Positions 27,032-36,302 of a DNA stretch of 41,127 nt are shown in pieces (position 1 is the first letter of the stretch; each line of letters starts with the position of its first letter). The notes beneath the pieces were generated by a model. It had not been told where the DNA came from and did not search any database. It saw only the letters and a list, made by a program, of their open reading frames with translations. Source of the stretch: Rhodothermus sp. Its GTDB lineage: Bacteria; Bacteroidota; Rhodothermia; Rhodothermales; Rhodothermaceae. The translations under genes and the position numbers were made by a program. Where the stretch lies: positions 1 through 41,127 of the forward strand of contig WFPM01000216.1 in assembly GCA_015487635.1 (NCBI GenBank), in the 5' to 3' direction.

Positions 27032-28573
27032 ATGCTGAGCCGGGTCTGGAGCAGCACGACGCTGGGCATCGAGGCCATTTCGGTCGAGATCGAGACGCAC
27101 ATTGAGTCGGGCATGCCGCGCTACACGGTGGTCGGATTGCCCGACGGGGCCGTGCGCGAAAGCCGCGATCGCATCTGGGCAGCCCTGCGCAACAGCGGAT
27201 TGCCGCTGCCACGCGGGGCCATCACGGTGAATCTGGCGCCGGCCGATCTGCGCAAAGAGGGCGCAGCGTTCGATCTGCCCATGGCGCTGGGACTGCTGGC
27301 CGCCAGCGAAGGACAGCCGAATCCGGAGGCGCTGGCGCCGTTCGTCATCGTGGGGGAACTGGCGCTCGACGGCAAGGTGCGGCCGGTGCGAGGCGTGCTG
27401 CCCATTGCCATGCAGGCGCGGCGCGATGGGCGCCGAGGGGTGATCGTGCCGCTGGACAATGCCGAAGAGGCCGCGCTGGTGGAGGGGCTGGAGGTGTATC
27501 CCGTCGCTTCGTTGCAGGAGGCGGTGGGCCTGTTGACGGGCGCGGTGTCGCGTGAGCCGTTCCGGCGCGATCTCAAAGCGCTCTTTGCCGAGGCGCAGAC
27601 CTACGAGGTGGACTTTGCCGACGTGCGCGGGCAGGAGAACGTCAAGCGGGCGCTGGAGGTGGCGGCCGCCGGTGGCCACAACGTGCTGATGGTGGGACCG
27701 CCCGGGGCCGGCAAGACGATGCTGGCCAGGCGGCTGCCTACGATCCTGCCGCCGCTGACGCCCGAAGAAGCCCTGGAGACCACCAAGATTCATTCGGTGG
27801 GCGGCAAATTGAACGGGATGGGATTAATCGCCCGGCGGCCCTTCCGAGCGCCGCATCACACGATCTCGGACGCCGGACTCTGTGGAGGCGGGGCGCACCC
27901 CATGCCCGGCGAGATTTCACTGGCGCACAATGGTGTGCTGTTTCTGGATGAGCTCCCGGAGTTCAAGCGGCAGGTGCTCGAGGTGCTCCGGCAACCGCTC
28001 GAGTCGGGCCGCATCACGATCAGTCGGGCGCGCTTTTCCGTCGAGTACCCGGCGCGGTTCATGCTGGTGGCCAGCATGAATCCCTGTCCGTGTGGACACC
28101 TGAACGATCCCCGGCGCACGTGTGTGTGCACGCCGCCGCAAGTGCAGCGCTACCTGTCGAAGATCAGCGGGCCGTTGCTGGACCGGATCGATCTGCATAT
28201 CGAGGTGACGCCGGTACCTTTCGAGGAGTTGAGTCGCAAGCAGGAGGGCGAGCCGTCGGCGGCGATCCGGGCGCGGGTGGTGGCAGCGCGGGAGCGGCAG
28301 GCCGAGCGGTTTCGGGATGTGCCGGGCGTCTACTGTAATGCGCAGATGCCGGCGCGGCTGGTGCGCCGTTATTGCACCCTGGACACCGAGGGACAGCAAC
28401 TCATGAAACTGGCCATTCACCGACTGGGGTTGAGTGCCCGTGCCTACGATCGGATCCTGAAAGTGGCGCGCACGATCGCAGATCTGGCAGGCAGCGAGCA
28501 GATTCGGCCCGAGCACCTCTCGGAGGCGATTCAGTACCGCTCGCTGGATCGGGAGGCCTGGTTTCTGCGCTGA
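27032..28573 (+). CDS. comM: ComM/YifB family Mg-chelatase-like AAA+ ATPase
   Basis: 513 residues, the family's normal length. In characterised homologues ComM is a hexameric helicase promoting branch migration during natural transformation and homologous recombination. The N-terminal LonC-like domain starts [20 protein letters not shown] and includes [16 protein letters not shown]. The AAA+ core has Walker A GPPGAGKT (222-229), [17 protein letters not shown] (271-287) and Walker B GVLFLDEL (301-308). Four Cys (352, 354, 364, 366; NPCPCGH...TCVC) form the zinc-binding insertion. The C-terminal [21 protein letters not shown] is the Mg-chelatase C domain. It ends 5 bases from the convergent ExbD gene. 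Confidence 0.95.
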   Translation: MLSRVWSSTTLGIEAISVEIETHIESGMPRYTVVGLPDGAVRESRDRIWAALRNSGLPLPRGAITVNLAPADLRKEGAAFDLPMALGLLAASEGQPNPEALAPFVIVGELALDGKVRPVRGVLPIAMQARRDGRRGVIVPLDNAEEAALVEGLEVYPVASLQEAVGLLTGAVSREPFRRDLKALFAEAQTYEVDFADVRGQENVKRALEVAAAGGHNVLMVGPPGAGKTMLARRLPTILPPLTPEEALETTKIHSVGGKLNGMGLIARRPFRAPHHTISDAGLCGGGAHPMPGEISLAHNGVLFLDELPEFKRQVLEVLRQPLESGRITISRARFSVEYPARFMLVASMNPCPCGHLNDPRRTCVCTPPQVQRYLSKISGPLLDRIDLHIEVTPVPFEELSRKQEGEPSAAIRARVVAARERQAERFRDVPGVYCNAQMPARLVRRYCTLDTEGQQLMKLAIHRLGLSARAYDRILKVARTIADLAGSEQIRPEHLSEAIQYRSLDREAWFLR

Positions 28574-28578
28574 GCGTT

Positions 28579-28992
28579 TCAGCGACGCGGGCTTACATCG
28601 GGGCGCTCGGTAGCCATCAGGATCGTCATGCCAAGCGCTTTGGCCGTGCTGGCTACATAGGCGAACTGATCAACGGTCGCCTTACGGTCAGCGCGAAGCA
28701 CGAGGGTATTCCGGTCACCCTTGACGGCCCGTAGCGTGCTGAGCAGGTCCTCGCGGGCTACCTGCTGCTGTTCGACGTAGAAGCGGCCGTCTTCGGTGAT
28801 CACGACGGTCACGTATCGAGCCTGCGTGGGCGCTCCGGCTTCGACGCGAGGCAGGTTGACCCGGATGCCGAACTGAGGAATGAAACTGGAGGTGAGCAGG
28901 AAGAAAATCAGCAACAGCAACACAATGTCGGCCAGTCCGGCCAGCGCGAACGTGGTCAGCGGCTTGCGTGCGGTGGAAAAGTCCAGTGGCAT
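28579..28992 (-). CDS. ExbD/TolR-family biopolymer transport protein
   Basis: 137 residues with one N-terminal transmembrane helix (about 17-36). The key Asp22 lies in LAGLADIVLLLLIFFLLTSSF, the proton-path residue of ExbD/TolR. The periplasmic domain follows (VNLPRVEAG, ITEDGRFYVEQQQV, LRADRKATVDQFAYV). With the ExbB/TolQ homologue ending 4 bases upstream it forms a proton-motive-force-driven stator that energises an outer-membrane partner. It is the last gene of the envelope operon. TonB- versus Tol-type function cannot be decided from sequence. Confidence 0.92.
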   Translation of the reverse strand: MPLDFSTARKPLTTFALAGLADIVLLLLIFFLLTSSFIPQFGIRVNLPRVEAGAPTQARYVTVVITEDGRFYVEQQQVAREDLLSTLRAVKGDRNTLVLRADRKATVDQFAYVASTAKALGMTILMATERPDVSPRR

Positions 28993-28996
28993 GGCT

Positions 28997-29713
28997 TCAG
29001 AGCAGGGTTTCGGGTTGGCGACGCGGACGCGGCACCGGCTCCTGGAGCAGGTCGATGAAGTCCGTGGCGGACCGTTCCATGTCGTTGACGAGCCGATTGA
29101 TGCGCGTCAGCAGGAAGTTGTGGCCGAACAGGGCCAGAATTCCTACCACCAGACCGAACGCCGTGGTGAGCAGCGCCTCCCAGATGCCACCGGCCAGCAC
29201 GCTGGGGTTCACGTTGCCCTGCAGGTTCTGGATCTGCTGAAACGCCTCGATCATGCCGGTCACCGTGCCGAGGAAACCCAGCATGGGGGCAATGCCGGCG
29301 ATGCTGGCCAGAATGTCCATGCGTTTTTCCAGCTCAAACGCCTCATACTTGCCGGCCGCTTCGACGGCATCGCGGATTTCTGAAATCGGGCGACCCAGCC
29401 GTTCCAGTCCCCGGCGCAGGATGCGCGTGATGGGTTTGTCCTGCGCCTCGCAGTAGGCTAGCGCGCCTCGGATGTCGCCGGCCTCCACGTAGTCGCGCAC
29501 GCGATCCATGATCTGGCGCGGGTCGATCTTGGCGCGCTGCACGGTGATGAGGCGCTCGACGATCAGGTAGATGGTAAGCAGCGAGAGCAGCCCGATGGGG
29601 ATCATGATCCACCCGCCCTGCACCAGGATGTCGAGCAGCGACATGGAGGTGGCGGGCGGTGCCATTGCGCTCAACGTGTCAGTCGGCAACGAGACGGCTT
29701 GCAGCAGCACCAT
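28997..29713 (-). CDS. MotA/TolQ/ExbB proton-channel family protein
   Basis: 238 residues with three transmembrane segments (about 34-53, 134-158 and 178-201). Family signature: ASIAGIAPMLGFLGTVTGMIEAF and the third helix EALLTTAFGLVVGILALFGHN. The cytoplasmic loop between helices 1 and 2 (about 55-130) is typical. Partner of the ExbD-like protein 4 bases downstream. The first ATG (29713) gives an 18-20 residue hydrophilic leader; Met17 or Met24 are alternative starts. It begins 12 bases after the HU/SPOR protein gene, suggesting a shared transcript. Confidence 0.93.
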   Translation of the reverse strand: MVLLQAVSLPTDTLSAMAPPATSMSLLDILVQGGWIMIPIGLLSLLTIYLIVERLITVQRAKIDPRQIMDRVRDYVEAGDIRGALAYCEAQDKPITRILRRGLERLGRPISEIRDAVEAAGKYEAFELEKRMDILASIAGIAPMLGFLGTVTGMIEAFQQIQNLQGNVNPSVLAGGIWEALLTTAFGLVVGILALFGHNFLLTRINRLVNDMERSATDFIDLLQEPVPRPRRQPETLL

Positions 29714-29725
29714 GTCGGGGTCAGA

Positions 29726-30829
29726 TTATTGCGTCGTGGAAGGTAGCCGAAGCACCCAGGCATCCGGAGGCAGCACGTCACCGAGTTGGCGTTTGGCGGC
29801 CAGCGCTTCCTCCGGCGAACTATACCGTCCAACCGCCACCCGGTAGCGGGTGGTTCCACCTGTCGTAGCGGCTACGATGGTAACCGGCAGGCCTCGTTCG
29901 GACAGCGTGCGGCGAAAGCGTTCCGCAATGCGTTCGGCGGCCGCCTGGCTGGTTACCGATCCAACGATCAGCGCATAGTCACCGGGAGCCGGCGGGGTAG
30001 GCGGCGGTGGGGCCTCGATGGTCGGGGTGGAGGACTCGGCTGCCGTGTCGGCAGCGGGCGTGGCGGATGCGGCGGTCGTTTCGGGCGGTGTGGTCGGCTG
30101 AACTTCAGCCTGAGGCGACGCAGGAGGAACGACCTCCGGCTCTGAGGGTCGCGAAAACAACAGGAACCAGACGGCCACGGCACCGAGCACTACGATAAGC
30201 AACGCAGCCGGAACCCAGACGGGCAACCCGCGACGCCGCTCTTCCTCGACACGAAAGCGAGGAGGCCGCGGAGGCCTCAGTGAAGGCTCAGGTGGTGGCG
30301 TTGGCTCCGCCGACTCGGCCGAGGCTTCCGGCTCCGGCTCAGGCTCGGGCTCAGGTTCAGGCTCAGGCTCAGGAGTCGGCGTTGCAGGCGCTTCTTCCAC
30401 GGCCACCGAAGCCGCCTCCTCAGCTTCGGAAGGAGGCGCTTCCGCGTGTGGTGGTGCTTCAGGCTTCACCTCGTAGAAAGGCGAAGTGGAGGCTTCTTCC
30501 GTGGCTTCAGCTTCTTCGGTCGCTTCCGATTCTTCGCTTTCCGGTAGAACGACTTCTGTCTTGCGGTACGCCTGCGCTGAGGGTGGCTCCACGGTTACCG
30601 GCTCCAGTCCGGCAAAGCGATGGTTGACGGCTTGCGCCAGCGAAGCGTCGGGCTCGAAGCGCAGCCCTTCTTCGCTGCGAATCAGGTGGCCCAACCCGGG
30701 CAGGATGGCCTGTCCTTCCTGCGCCAGTTGTTCCTGAAGGCGGGCAATGTACTGGCGAAGCGACGCTTCGGCGGCTTCAGGCGTGCAACCGAGTCGTTCG
30801 GCCAGCTGATCAATCAGAGACGTGGGCAT
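29726..30829 (-). CDS. HU-like (CCDC81-type) domain protein with transmembrane helix and SPOR domain
   Basis: 367 residues. The N-terminus (about 1-75) resembles the HU-CCDC81-type domains seen in Bacteroidota SPOR proteins (LIDQLAERLGCTPEAAEASL; GQAILPGLGHLIRSEEGLRF). An acidic low-complexity region follows, with a Pro-Glu repeat at 153-168. One transmembrane helix spans about 204-225. After a Pro/Thr-rich linker a SPOR domain (about 284-362: DYALIVGSVTSQAAAERIAE ... TTRYRVAVGRYSSPEEALAAK) should lie in the periplasm and bind denuded peptidoglycan glycans. The HU-like part would be cytoplasmic. It is a plausible bridge between cytoplasm and cell wall, perhaps in division or envelope organisation; DNA binding is not shown. 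Confidence 0.85.
   Translation of the reverse strand: MPTSLIDQLAERLGCTPEAAEASLRQYIARLQEQLAQEGQAILPGLGHLIRSEEGLRFEPDASLAQAVNHRFAGLEPVTVEPPSAQAYRKTEVVLPESEESEATEEAEATEEASTSPFYEVKPEAPPHAEAPPSEAEEAASVAVEEAPATPTPEPEPEPEPEPEPEPEASAESAEPTPPPEPSLRPPRPPRFRVEEERRRGLPVWVPAALLIVVLGAVAVWFLLFSRPSEPEVVPPASPQAEVQPTTPPETTAASATPAADTAAESSTPTIEAPPPPTPPAPGDYALIVGSVTSQAAAERIAERFRRTLSERGLPVTIVAATTGGTTRYRVAVGRYSSPEEALAAKRQLGDVLPPDAWVLRLPSTTQ
30330..30371 (-). repeat. Hexanucleotide repeat encoding the Pro-Glu stretch
   Basis: Seven units of GGCTCA with single-base variants. On the minus strand they encode alternating Pro and Glu (residues about 153-168 of the SPOR protein). This is a rigid, periplasm-spanning type of linker in TonB, but here it lies before the membrane helix, so it is predicted to be cytoplasmic. 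Confidence 0.75.
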
Positions 30830-30853
30830 GCGGCGATTCCGGTTGGTGGCAGG

Positions 30854-31060
30854 TCAGGTAGCTTCCGGAGTGAAGGCGGGCAGATCTCGTGGCGGATGCA
30901 GCACCACGCGTCCGTCCGGTAGCCGTTCGGTCGTGCTGCCGCGGTGGTCCACGTAAAACGTCCCGAGACCGGGCACATGCACCGACTCACCGCGCATCAG
31001 GGCATCCTGCACCAATTCGGCGAGTGCCTGCGCTACCTGTTCAGGAGTGGGCGTTTCCAT
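30854..31060 (-). CDS. Small HU-family-like protein
   Basis: 68 residues, shorter than HU (~90). It resembles the HU/IHF fold: EQVAQALAELVQDALMRGESVHVPGLGTFYVDHR (helices and first strand) then PDGRVVLHPPRDLPAFTP (residues 48-65), where HU has its DNA-binding arm and PAxxxPxFxPG end. The arm is very short, so ordinary HU-type DNA bending is doubtful. It lies 24 bases upstream of the second HU-like domain protein, in the same direction. Two adjacent HU-like genes suggest they might pair with each other; this is inference. Confidence 0.75.
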   Translation of the reverse strand: METPTPEQVAQALAELVQDALMRGESVHVPGLGTFYVDHRGSTTERLPDGRVVLHPPRDLPAFTPEAT

Positions 31061-31122
31061 CTCGGCGTGTTGTTAACGGCAGGTTACCTAAAACTACAAC
31101 GAAAAATACTTCAAAGCCAGGC

Positions 31123-32856
31123 CTACCAGCGAATTCGCATGCCGGCGCTGAAGATGGCTGAAGGTTCCGGGTAATAAAGCCAGCGGGTGCGGTAGCGTCG
31201 GGGCGCCAGGTTTTCCAGGCGTGCCACGACGCCGATGGCCTGTGTGAGCTGATAAGTGGCCTGCAGGTCCAGGTCCAGATAAGGCGATAGCCGATCCTGG
31301 TGGTTGAACGCAGCATAGCGAACGCCCTCATAGCGGCCCAGCAGCTGAATAAAGCCGCGCTGCCGGTCAAACCGATAGCTCAGCAGCAGATGGGCCAGCC
31401 AGTTCGGCTCGTAGGGGACGCGCTGATTGCTTTCCTGCAGATTGACCTGCTGGAACGTCAGGCCCAGGGTGCCCTGCACACCTGCAGGCAGCGTCAGCGT
31501 GGCCGCGGTGCGAAGGTACAGGCGGCGCTGCTCGGCGTAGTTCAGGCGGGTGACCGAGACGACCGGCGGGAAAGACCGTCGGATCTGGTAGCGGTAGCGT
31601 TCCAGAGGGGCCTGCGTGAAGCCCGCAGCCGTCTGCAGGCGAAGCGCACCCAGGAAAAAATCCCCGCCGACTTCCAGGTCGACGCTGCGTAGCGCAGGTT
31701 GGGGAATGAGCGGCTGATCCAGCACGGGCGTTTCCTGCAGGAGCTCATCGAGCCGGTAAGCCTCAAGCGATGGTTGCTGGCGCACATACAGTCGCGTTCT
31801 GGAAGCCGGAAACAGCGCCAGTTCCAGCACGGGCGACACGTAAAGCGCCCGCGTGTTCGTAGGCGTGGCCTTCAGGCCCAGCAGGCGGCCGCCCACCGTC
31901 AACTGTAGCGTGGGTCCGAGGGCAAATTGCCAGGTGGCTCCGACGGCCAGCGAGCGTACGTCGGACTCCAGAAAAGCCTGCGGATCGATGCCGGCCACGT
32001 GTCCCTGCACGTCGAACGAAAGCGTGCCGGCGGAGAACGGATAGCGGAGCGTTCCGTTCAGGTCCAGTCGTCGCTCCAGCAGGGCCCGTTCTACAGGGGT
32101 TTGGCCGCCGAAGAAGCCGGCCGGGTAGGTAGTCGCATAGCGGATCGTGCTCAGCCGTACCTGAAGGAAACCTTCCAGATCGTCCTGCGCAGAAGGGGCT
32201 ACCCGGAGTTGCACGTAGCCGCCTTGACCTTCGCGGCGCGGCGCACTGTAGATCAGGTCACGCACCAGACCATAGAGGCGATAGCGGTGGGCGAAGCCTC
32301 CAAGTTCCAGGCCTGCTTGCAGGCGACCGGTGTAGGGCAGGCCGGTTCGGGCGTCGAGCAGATCGTACGGCGCTTCCAGGTCGGAGCGCTCGGCAAACGG
32401 CTGAAAGCCGCTGCTCCCCGTGTAGATGAGCGCGGCATAGGGCGTAAGGCCTCCGGTCAGCGGATATTCCAGATAGCCATTGAACGAGCGGGTCAGGTAG
32501 CGCCCCAGGGTGCTTTCGAACAGGCCGTTGGCCGGGTTGCCGCGGCCGATGGTGGCAATGGGGGGCGGTTCAGGCCGCTGCAGCGAGACCGGGGAGAGGG
32601 CGGCGGCCGCCTGGCGATAGGGCTCCACGTACGGCTGGCGATCCGGCGGAATCTGGGGCACCAGCGGCGGTGGGTTGAAGCCGATGAGTGGCTGGCGTTG
32701 CAGCGACGGAAACGAGATCTCCAGCGTGCCCCGGATTTCCACCTCGCGGGGTGCCAGATCCGGCAGGATGACCTGCGCCGTATCGCGCACCTGAGCCAGT
32801 GCCGGAGCGGCGATCGCCCAGCTCAGGAGCAGAAAAATCCTGCAAAATCGCGGCAT
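31123..32856 (-). CDS. TonB-dependent-receptor-like outer-membrane beta-barrel protein
   Basis: 577 residues with signal peptide (MPRFCRIFLLLSWAIAAPALAQ). After a Pro-rich N-terminal region (about 45-105) the protein is a series of amphipathic strands, for example NGYLEYPLTGGLTPYAALIYTG, GYVQLRVAPSAQDDLEGFLQVRL and SPYLDLDLQATYQLTQAIGVVARLENL. It ends in an aromatic residue (AGMRIRW) typical of outer-membrane barrels. The C-terminal strands resemble TonB-dependent receptors, but no plug domain or obvious TonB box precedes them, so it is a plugless relative. It starts 3 bases after the TPR gene and shares the operon with ExbB/ExbD. Confidence 0.85.
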   Translation of the reverse strand: MPRFCRIFLLLSWAIAAPALAQVRDTAQVILPDLAPREVEIRGTLEISFPSLQRQPLIGFNPPPLVPQIPPDRQPYVEPYRQAAAALSPVSLQRPEPPPIATIGRGNPANGLFESTLGRYLTRSFNGYLEYPLTGGLTPYAALIYTGSSGFQPFAERSDLEAPYDLLDARTGLPYTGRLQAGLELGGFAHRYRLYGLVRDLIYSAPRREGQGGYVQLRVAPSAQDDLEGFLQVRLSTIRYATTYPAGFFGGQTPVERALLERRLDLNGTLRYPFSAGTLSFDVQGHVAGIDPQAFLESDVRSLAVGATWQFALGPTLQLTVGGRLLGLKATPTNTRALYVSPVLELALFPASRTRLYVRQQPSLEAYRLDELLQETPVLDQPLIPQPALRSVDLEVGGDFFLGALRLQTAAGFTQAPLERYRYQIRRSFPPVVSVTRLNYAEQRRLYLRTAATLTLPAGVQGTLGLTFQQVNLQESNQRVPYEPNWLAHLLLSYRFDRQRGFIQLLGRYEGVRYAAFNHQDRLSPYLDLDLQATYQLTQAIGVVARLENLAPRRYRTRWLYYPEPSAIFSAGMRIRW

Positions 32857-32859
32857 GGC

Positions 32860-35800
32860 TTACAATCGGGCTTTTTCCTGGGCAGCAATGTGGGCAAACG
32901 ACGTGTTGGGAAATTCGGTGATGACCAGATCGTAGAGGCGGGTAGCTTCGCCGCGCTGTCCGAGCGCAAGGAAGGCGCGCGCTTGGGTCAGATAGCCTCG
33001 GGCCAGCCATTCCGGATAGCCCGGGAAGAGTGTGGGCAGGCGGCTCAGCTCTTCGATGGCCCGGTGCGGGTCGCCCCGGCGCAGCAGCAGTTCCCCGAGG
33101 CGATAGAGCGCCTCGGCACCGGCTTCGTCCTGGGCGCGCTCGACTACCGTTCGGTACAGGCGTTCCGCTTCGTCCAGGCGGCCTTCGGCCTCGGCCAGGC
33201 GCGCCTGACCGAGCAGCAGGATGGCGGGCTGGCCCTCTTTCGGAAAACGCGCCTGTGCTTCTGTGAGCGCCTGGCGCGCCCCGCTGAAGCGGCCCAACTC
33301 CAGCAGGGCGACACTCTGGCCGTAGAGCGCGCGGGCCAGCAGCTCGGAGCGCTCCGGCGCCAGTGACGTCAGGCGTCGGAAGCTCACCAGGGCCGTTTCG
33401 TAGCGTTCCTGCTTTAGCTGGACATTGCCCAGCAGGAGCAGTGCCTCGGGCACCCTTGGGTGCTCGGCATAGGCGGACAGCAGTTGCTGCAGTGTGCGTT
33501 CGGCCTCGTCGTACCGCTCCTGTTCTACGTAAAGCGTGGCCAGGTAGTAAAGCGCCTCGCCCATCAGGTCCGGCGCATGGCTTCCGCGCACGAAGGCTTC
33601 GAGCGCCTGGATGGCCTCTTCGGAGCGGCCGCTGCGGTAGAGCGCCTCGGCCCGCCGAAAGCGCAGTTCGTCCACGATGCGCGTGTTCGGGTAGGCCGTG
33701 GCGAACGAATCGATCAGCGCCTGTGCGCGCGCTTCGTTGTCGGCAGCGATCAGCGCAAAGTGGATGCTGGTGGCGGCGTCGGCCACGAACGGACTCTGCG
33801 GGTAGCGCTCCAGCACACGTTTGTAGGCGTTGACGGCCGCTTCCAGGCGGCCCGCATTGAAGAGCGCGTCGCCGATGCCGTACTGCGCCTTGGCGGCCAG
33901 CGGATCGTTCGGGGCCAGTTCAATCAGCCGCCGGTAGGCCGCAATGGCCTGCTCGTATTCCTGATTCAGGAAATGGATATAGCCGATCTGGTAAAGTGCC
34001 TCCTCGCGCCAGGTACTTTCAGGATGTTCGTTCAGCAACCGGTTGAAGGTGCGCAGGGCTTCCTCATAGTTGCCCGCGTTGTAGTAGGCTTGACCGATCT
34101 GGTAGAGTGCATAATCGCTTTCGCCTTCGGCAGCCGCCTGGCGATAGTAGTGGATGGCCTCGGGATAACGCTTGAGTGCGTAGTAACTGTCGGCCAGCCG
34201 GAGCAGCGCATCGAGCCGGTAGGGGACCGCCTCTTCCGTGCGACGATAGGCCCGCAGAAACTGCTGGAAGGCCTGAATGGCCGCTTCGTACCGCTGCTGG
34301 CGGAAATAGACCCAGCCCAGCGCGTAGTGGGCGGCTTCGACATGGGCGCCATCGGGAAAACTCCGGAGGTAGTCGCGGAAGAGCGCTTCGGCGCGGTCGA
34401 GCCGGCCCAGCTGGTAGAAGCTCTCGGCCGCCCAGAAGAGGGCATCGCCGGCTTTAGGGCCCCGGGGATCCTGCTGGTACAGTTCCAGAAAGGCCTCGCT
34501 GGCAGCCGCGTAATTCTGCTGGCGATACTGGAGCCAGGCTTTCTGGAAGGCAATTTCGGTGCGGAGTTGCGGAGAGGCGGCCTGCAGGGCAACGGCGCGG
34601 TCGAAGCTCTCGTAGGCCTCGTCGAAGCGGCCGAGCGCGATGGCCGTGTAGCCCCGCATCCGGAGCGCGTCGCCGAGCAGTTCGCTGTCGGGGTAGGTGC
34701 GCACGAGAAAGTCGAAAGCGTCGTGTGCTTCCTCCCACCGTCGCATTTCGTAGAGCAGCAGCGCCAGCTCGTACTGTGCGTGGGGGGCCAGCGGACTATC
34801 GGGCCATTCGAGTACGACGGAGCGGAACAGCTCGAGCGCCTGCTGCGGCTCGCGGGCCAGCTTGCGACAGACCGCCTCGTAGTAAGTGGCCTTCATGGCG
34901 AGCGTGTCGCGCCGGCCTTCGCGGACCTGGCGGAAGTGGTCGGCCGCCCACTGGTAGACCCCTTCGAAGTAGTAATTCCAGGCCAGGCCGTAGAGCGCCC
35001 GGCGGTAGTAGGGACTGTCGGGGTCTTCCAGCACGCGGCGGTAGTAGACGATGGCGTTTTCGCTGTCGCGGAGCTGGTTGTAGGACTCGGCCAGCAGCAG
35101 CCAGGCCAGCTGCTGCGCCTCGCCCTCCAGATCGGGCAGGCGGCGTTGCACTTCGTCGATGGCGCGGCGATAGTCGCCCAGTTCGTAGTAAACCTGCGCC
35201 AGCGCCAGGCCCAGATTCCGGGCTTCAGGGGCACCGGGATAGCGAGCGGCCAGCACTTCGAAGGTGCGGGCGGCCTCGTTGTAGGCGCCCATTTCCACCT
35301 GCGTGTAGGCCATTGCCAGCAGCGCCTGCGGGGCCAGCCGCGTGTTCGGGTACGTGTCGGCCAGCCGTCGATAGTAACCGATGGCCTCGTTCGGACGTCC
35401 CAGCCGTTGCGCCGACTCAGCCATCCAGAACAGCGCCCGGGCGGCCTGTGTGGCGGGCACGCCGGGACGCAACGCCTGACTGAAGGCCTGGCGAGCGTTG
35501 TTATAGCGCCCTGTATCGAAGAAGTACTTGCCCAGGGCAAGCTGGGCCTCGTAGACCAGTGGATGGGTCGGATAGCGGGCGGCGAACACGCGGAGCAGGG
35601 TAGCCGCCTCGTCGGTCTGTCCCAGCGCAAGCCGTGCCTCGGCCTCATAGAACAGCGCCTCGGGGACCCGCGGATCGTCCGGGTACGTGCTCCGAAACTG
35701 TGCAAACGTCTGGGCCGAGAGCGTGTAGAACCCGTCGCTGTGCAGCGCCAGGGCATGAGCGAACGAAACGGCCGGACCCAGCGGTGCAGGCTGCGCCTGC

Positions 35801-35862
35801 AGTGCCACAGGTCCGAAGAACAAGATGCTCAGCGTGCAGAGCCGCCCGATGATGCGCAGCAT
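32860..35862 (-). CDS. Large periplasmic tetratricopeptide-repeat protein
   Basis: 1000 residues with signal peptide (MLRIIGRLCTLSILFFGPVALQAQ). Nearly the entire mature protein is TPR repeats with Tyr-Pro at repeat turns, for example YPDDPRVPEALFYEAEARLA, FAARYPTHPLVYEAQLALGKYF, GRYNNARQAFSQAL and YPNTRLAPQALLAMAYTQVEMG; I estimate more than twenty. The style is that of YbgF/CpoB and BamD-like TPR domains, which scaffold envelope complexes. It is the first gene of the envelope operon, translationally close (3 bases) to the outer-membrane barrel. A partnership of the two proteins with the ExbB/ExbD motor is plausible but inferred. Confidence 0.92.
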   Translation of the reverse strand: MLRIIGRLCTLSILFFGPVALQAQPAPLGPAVSFAHALALHSDGFYTLSAQTFAQFRSTYPDDPRVPEALFYEAEARLALGQTDEAATLLRVFAARYPTHPLVYEAQLALGKYFFDTGRYNNARQAFSQALRPGVPATQAARALFWMAESAQRLGRPNEAIGYYRRLADTYPNTRLAPQALLAMAYTQVEMGAYNEAARTFEVLAARYPGAPEARNLGLALAQVYYELGDYRRAIDEVQRRLPDLEGEAQQLAWLLLAESYNQLRDSENAIVYYRRVLEDPDSPYYRRALYGLAWNYYFEGVYQWAADHFRQVREGRRDTLAMKATYYEAVCRKLAREPQQALELFRSVVLEWPDSPLAPHAQYELALLLYEMRRWEEAHDAFDFLVRTYPDSELLGDALRMRGYTAIALGRFDEAYESFDRAVALQAASPQLRTEIAFQKAWLQYRQQNYAAASEAFLELYQQDPRGPKAGDALFWAAESFYQLGRLDRAEALFRDYLRSFPDGAHVEAAHYALGWVYFRQQRYEAAIQAFQQFLRAYRRTEEAVPYRLDALLRLADSYYALKRYPEAIHYYRQAAAEGESDYALYQIGQAYYNAGNYEEALRTFNRLLNEHPESTWREEALYQIGYIHFLNQEYEQAIAAYRRLIELAPNDPLAAKAQYGIGDALFNAGRLEAAVNAYKRVLERYPQSPFVADAATSIHFALIAADNEARAQALIDSFATAYPNTRIVDELRFRRAEALYRSGRSEEAIQALEAFVRGSHAPDLMGEALYYLATLYVEQERYDEAERTLQQLLSAYAEHPRVPEALLLLGNVQLKQERYETALVSFRRLTSLAPERSELLARALYGQSVALLELGRFSGARQALTEAQARFPKEGQPAILLLGQARLAEAEGRLDEAERLYRTVVERAQDEAGAEALYRLGELLLRRGDPHRAIEELSRLPTLFPGYPEWLARGYLTQARAFLALGQRGEATRLYDLVITEFPNTSFAHIAAQEKARL

Positions 35863-36058
35863 GGTGAGTCCGATTGATGGCAGGGACGATTAGCAAACGC
35901 AGCACGCGCCTTTGAAATTATTTTCCGGACAAACGCGCCACTGTTAACAATGTTGTAATTGTCGAAGGTGTCGCGGAACGTTCGGTCCCGGTTGCTGAAA
36001 AAATACAGCGAAGTCGCTACAAAAACTTCAGCGCAACCTCTAAAACGCGGAGGACGCA

Positions 36059-36265
36059 ATGGTAGAACCGGCCGACAAGGTGCAGGAGCCTGCGACGGAA
36101 GCGTCGCGCGCTGCGCAGGAGCAATCCACCCCACTGGAAACGCTGGAGCAGACGGCCACTTCCGGGCTGGAAGCGGTGAAGACGTGGGTGCGGGAAAATC
36201 AGGTGGTGGCCATGGTGGCCGCCTTTGCGGTAGGGGTGTTCCTGGGAGCGCTCTGGCGGCGATAA
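36059..36265 (+). CDS. Small DUF883/ElaB-like tail-anchored membrane protein
   Basis: 68 residues. A hydrophilic N-terminal part with Glu/Ala-rich helix (about 5-45) leads into a single C-terminal membrane helix, VRENQVVAMVAAFAVGVFLGALWRR (44-68). This matches the ElaB/YqjD/DUF883 pattern of inner-membrane proteins that in E. coli bind ribosomes in stationary phase. A strong ribosome site GGAGGA (36049-36054) lies 5 bases before the ATG. A second, larger relative follows after 37 bases. Confidence 0.78.
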   Translation: MVEPADKVQEPATEASRAAQEQSTPLETLEQTATSGLEAVKTWVRENQVVAMVAAFAVGVFLGALWRR

Positions 36266-36302
36266 TCGGAAGCATTGAACGCCAAAACCGGAGGAGGTAA
36301 CC

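Noticed and set aside
33460-35877. 805-residue plus-strand frame
   Set aside because: Lies opposite the 1000-residue TPR protein; it is a shadow frame caused by GC-rich codon bias, with no recognisable domain.
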